From positions 1-6,761 of the forward strand of contig JAFAPL010000285.1 of NCBI GenBank assembly GCA_019247135.1: DNA of 6,761 bases. The letters run 5' to 3'. The notes under the pieces were generated by a model. It did no database searches. It had not been told where the DNA came from and saw only the letters and a list, made by a program, of their open reading frames with translations. The DNA comes from Chloroflexota bacterium (GTDB lineage Bacteria > Chloroflexota > UBA6077 > CF-72). The stretch's first letter is position 1; the number at the start of each line of letters is the position of its first letter. Position numbers and translations under genes: made by a program. Shown in pieces: positions 5,094 to 6,761 of the stretch.

Positions 5094-6332
5094 ATGAGCC
5101 ATAGTCATGACCACCACAACGGCCGTCGCGAGATCAACAGCGAGGAGCTCGCTCGAACCCGTGCGCGCCTGTCAGGGATGCGGGCACGCCGCCGGCTCAA
5201 GGAAGTACCGGAAGTCAAACGTCGCCAGCTCGTCGAGCGCTCGATTGATCTGGGCTTGGAGGCGGCGCCCTCGATACATGATCGCGATCTGTCTCTGTTC
5301 TCGCGTGGGCTCGACCCGATGTTTGCGGGCATCAACACCTTCTTGAAGTCACCCTATGTCGAGAACATCCGCGAGATCGGCCGCTACGATGTGGCGGTGG
5401 TGGGTGCGCCCTTCGACATGGGCACCACCTACCGCAGCGGTGCCCGCTTCGGGCCGCAGGCGGTACGCCGCATCTCGGCGCTGTACGACTCGTACAGCCC
5501 GGATCTGGGCATGGACCTGCTGGAGGAGATTACGATTGGCGACGCCGGCGACATCTTCGTGATCCCGGCCAACATCGAGAAGACCTTCGACCAGATCGAC
5601 CTCGGCCTGTCGCATATCCTGGACGCCGGGGCATTTCCCGTCATCATCGGCGGCGATCACAGCATCGGCTATCCAGACGCGAAGGCGTTGGCCAAGCACG
5701 TCGATGGCAAGCTCGGCATCATCCACTTCGACCGGCACATCGACACGGCCGAAACGACCATGGACGAACGCATGCACACCACCCATTGGTCGCACGCCAC
5801 GAACCTGCCCAACGTGCCGGCGACGAACCTGGTCCAGATCGGCATCGGCGGCTGGATCGGCAACCACGCCGGCGTCAAGGTCGCCCAGGAGCGCGACACG
5901 ACGGTCATCACTATGTTCGACGTCGACGAGCTGGGCGTGGACCGGGCCATCGAGATCGCCTTGGACGTCGCCTGGAAGGACGCTGCGGCCGTGTACCTGT
6001 CCTTCGACATCGACGTGATCGACCCCGGTTACGCGCCGGGCACGGGCACGCCCGAGCCCGGCGGGATGACGCCGCGTGAGGCGCTCAAGGCGGTGCGGCT
6101 ACTGGCCCGCGAGGGGCTGATTGGCATGGACCTGGTAGAGATCGCCCCGCCATATGACGTCGCGGACGGGACCTCGCAGTTGGGCGCGCGGCTGATCATG
6201 GACACCCTCGCGACGCTGGTGGAGCACGGCCATCTGGGGAGCCGCCTCAGCCGCGACGAGCGCGAGCGCGCCGAGCTGGAGCGCAATCAGGCCGCGGAAG
6301 GCGCGCCGACTGAGGGTAGCCGTCCGCGCTAA
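5094..6332 (+). CDS. gdmH: Ureohydrolase of the guanidine hydrolase (GdmH) type
   Basis: A 412-residue cytosolic ureohydrolase (arginase/agmatinase superfamily). The guanidine hydrolases of this fold are Ni2+-dependent and split guanidine into urea and ammonia. All six metal ligands are present: H189 (GGDHS), D213, H215 and D217 (HFDRHID), D305 and D307 (SFDIDVID). Features pointing to the GdmH group are the HFDRH variant with Arg instead of Ala, DERMHTTHWSHATN at 224-237, NLVQIGIGGW at 245-254, and a long N-terminal extension of about 95 residues before the catalytic core (VAVVGAPFDMGTTYRSGARF, 100-119). One departure is GTGTPEPGG (316-324), the usual agmatinase form, where remembered GdmH sequences have Trp. 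The ATG at 5094 is preferred because AGGAGG (5081-5086) is 7 nt away; the in-frame ATG at 5088 is only 1 nt from it. The start MSHSHDHH is His-rich and might bind metal. The C-terminal tail (about 383-412) is charged. Agmatinase or guanidinoacid hydrolase activity remains possible. Confidence 0.85.
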   Translation: MSHSHDHHNGRREINSEELARTRARLSGMRARRRLKEVPEVKRRQLVERSIDLGLEAAPSIHDRDLSLFSRGLDPMFAGINTFLKSPYVENIREIGRYDVAVVGAPFDMGTTYRSGARFGPQAVRRISALYDSYSPDLGMDLLEEITIGDAGDIFVIPANIEKTFDQIDLGLSHILDAGAFPVIIGGDHSIGYPDAKALAKHVDGKLGIIHFDRHIDTAETTMDERMHTTHWSHATNLPNVPATNLVQIGIGGWIGNHAGVKVAQERDTTVITMFDVDELGVDRAIEIALDVAWKDAAAVYLSFDIDVIDPGYAPGTGTPEPGGMTPREALKAVRLLAREGLIGMDLVEIAPPYDVADGTSQLGARLIMDTLATLVEHGHLGSRLSRDERERAELERNQAAEGAPTEGSRPR

Positions 6333-6345
6333 CCACCAACACCTC

Positions 6346-6761
6346 ATGACGGTCAGGGTCGGCGTGATGTGCGGCGCGCACGAGCGTATCGTCGACACGT
6401 TCGTGCAGCGCAATGTGCCGGCGCTGCGCGAGCAGGAGGTCGAGCTGGTCGCCGTGGTCCTGGACGACGACCAGCCGGGCCAGGACTTCTGGCGCCACAC
6501 GTGGCGGCTCGCCGGACGGCAAGCTCGATTGGTCCACTGCTCGCGGCCAACAGCCCTGCTTCGACTGCTCGTGTATCGCGAGCTGACGCGGCCGCGGCGA
6601 CCGCTCGAGCCACCCCGAGCACCGCTGCCGCCACACATCCGGGCGGTGCACGTGCCCACGCTGAACGCACCCGCGGCGAGCCAGGCGATCCGCGACGCCG
6701 AGTGCGACCTGGTGTGCCTCATGGGCGCGCGTTTTCTGGTCAAGCGCACACTCGCGGCGAT
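6346..6761 (+). CDS. Formyltransferase-fold protein, N-terminal part (truncated by window edge)
   Basis: The frame is open from ATG 6346 to the window end (138 codons plus 2 nt) and continues outside. It begins with a beta strand and helix, VRVGVMCGAHERIVDTFVQR (3-22), then VELVAVVLDD (32-41). Near the end it has VHVPTLNAP (101-109), SQAIRDAECDLVCLMGARFL (112-131) and VKRTL. This layout, with the conserved Asn (N107) and the DLVCLMG strand before a short helix, is that of the N-terminal formyl-transferase domain (Fmt/PurN/ArnA type). The region 60-100 is Arg/Pro-rich and less conserved. The expected downstream HPG motif is beyond the edge. There is no Shine-Dalgarno sequence, but the start lies 13 nt after the ureohydrolase stop, so it is probably co-transcribed and coupled. 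Acceptor and formyl donor are unknown; it is too diverged to call Fmt itself. Confidence 0.72.
   Translation, partial: MTVRVGVMCGAHERIVDTFVQRNVPALREQEVELVAVVLDDDQPGQDFWRHTWRLAGRQARLVHCSRPTALLRLLVYRELTRPRRPLEPPRAPLPPHIRAVHVPTLNAPAASQAIRDAECDLVCLMGARFLVKRTLAA

Noticed and set aside
6099..6749. Minus-strand open frame of 216 codons at the right end
   Set aside because: It overlaps the ureohydrolase 3' end and the formyltransferase-fold gene; its Arg/Ser-rich sequence has no recognisable family pattern.

Overview
This is a GC-rich bacterial window with mostly strong AGGAGG ribosome binding sites. It holds a tRNA-Ala without an encoded CCA end, an Ala/Thr-rich lipoprotein with a lamin-tail-like domain, and small DUF6325, DUF5684 and SHOCT proteins. 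That mix suggests Chloroflexota, or less likely Actinomycetota. This is an inference from style; there is no phylogenetic marker here that settles it.

Layout. At the left edge (1-217, minus) is the N-terminus of an NRAMP-type Mn2+/Fe2+ transporter (MntH-like), divergent from a tRNA-Ala(GGC) at 322-394 (plus). A perfect 14-bp inverted repeat (481-518) lies between the tRNA and the 3' end of a Bax-inhibitor-1/YccA family membrane protein (548-1267, minus). A five-gene minus-strand operon then runs from 4044 down to 1446: a DUF1269/DUF6325-like protein with a glycine-rich insert, a DUF5684-type membrane protein, a lamin-tail-like lipoprotein, a compact DUF6325 protein, and a short SHOCT protein. 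Gaps between these genes are 7-23 nt. A 285-bp divergent region with a nested hairpin separates the operon from a plus-strand HdeD/DUF308 six-helix membrane protein (4330-4899). Together the HdeD-like gene, the operon and the Bax1-I gene look like an envelope or general-stress neighbourhood. No gene here has an assigned biochemical function beyond its family.

The right third is metabolic. A 188-nt leader with several stem-loops precedes a 412-residue ureohydrolase (5094-6332). Its motifs match the Ni-dependent guanidine hydrolase (GdmH) type better than agmatinase or arginase: HFDRHID, DERMHT, HATN and GIGGW, with all six metal ligands present. It also carries the GTGTPEPGG motif usual in agmatinases. 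The leader contains fragments that resemble guanidine-I (ykkC) riboswitch motifs. A truncated formyltransferase-fold gene starts 13 nt downstream (6346 to the window end), probably in the same transcript.

The most interesting points are the guanidine hydrolase candidate with its structured leader and unusual downstream partner, and the pair of paralogous DUF6325-type proteins in one operon, one of which has gained or kept a glycine-rich insert.
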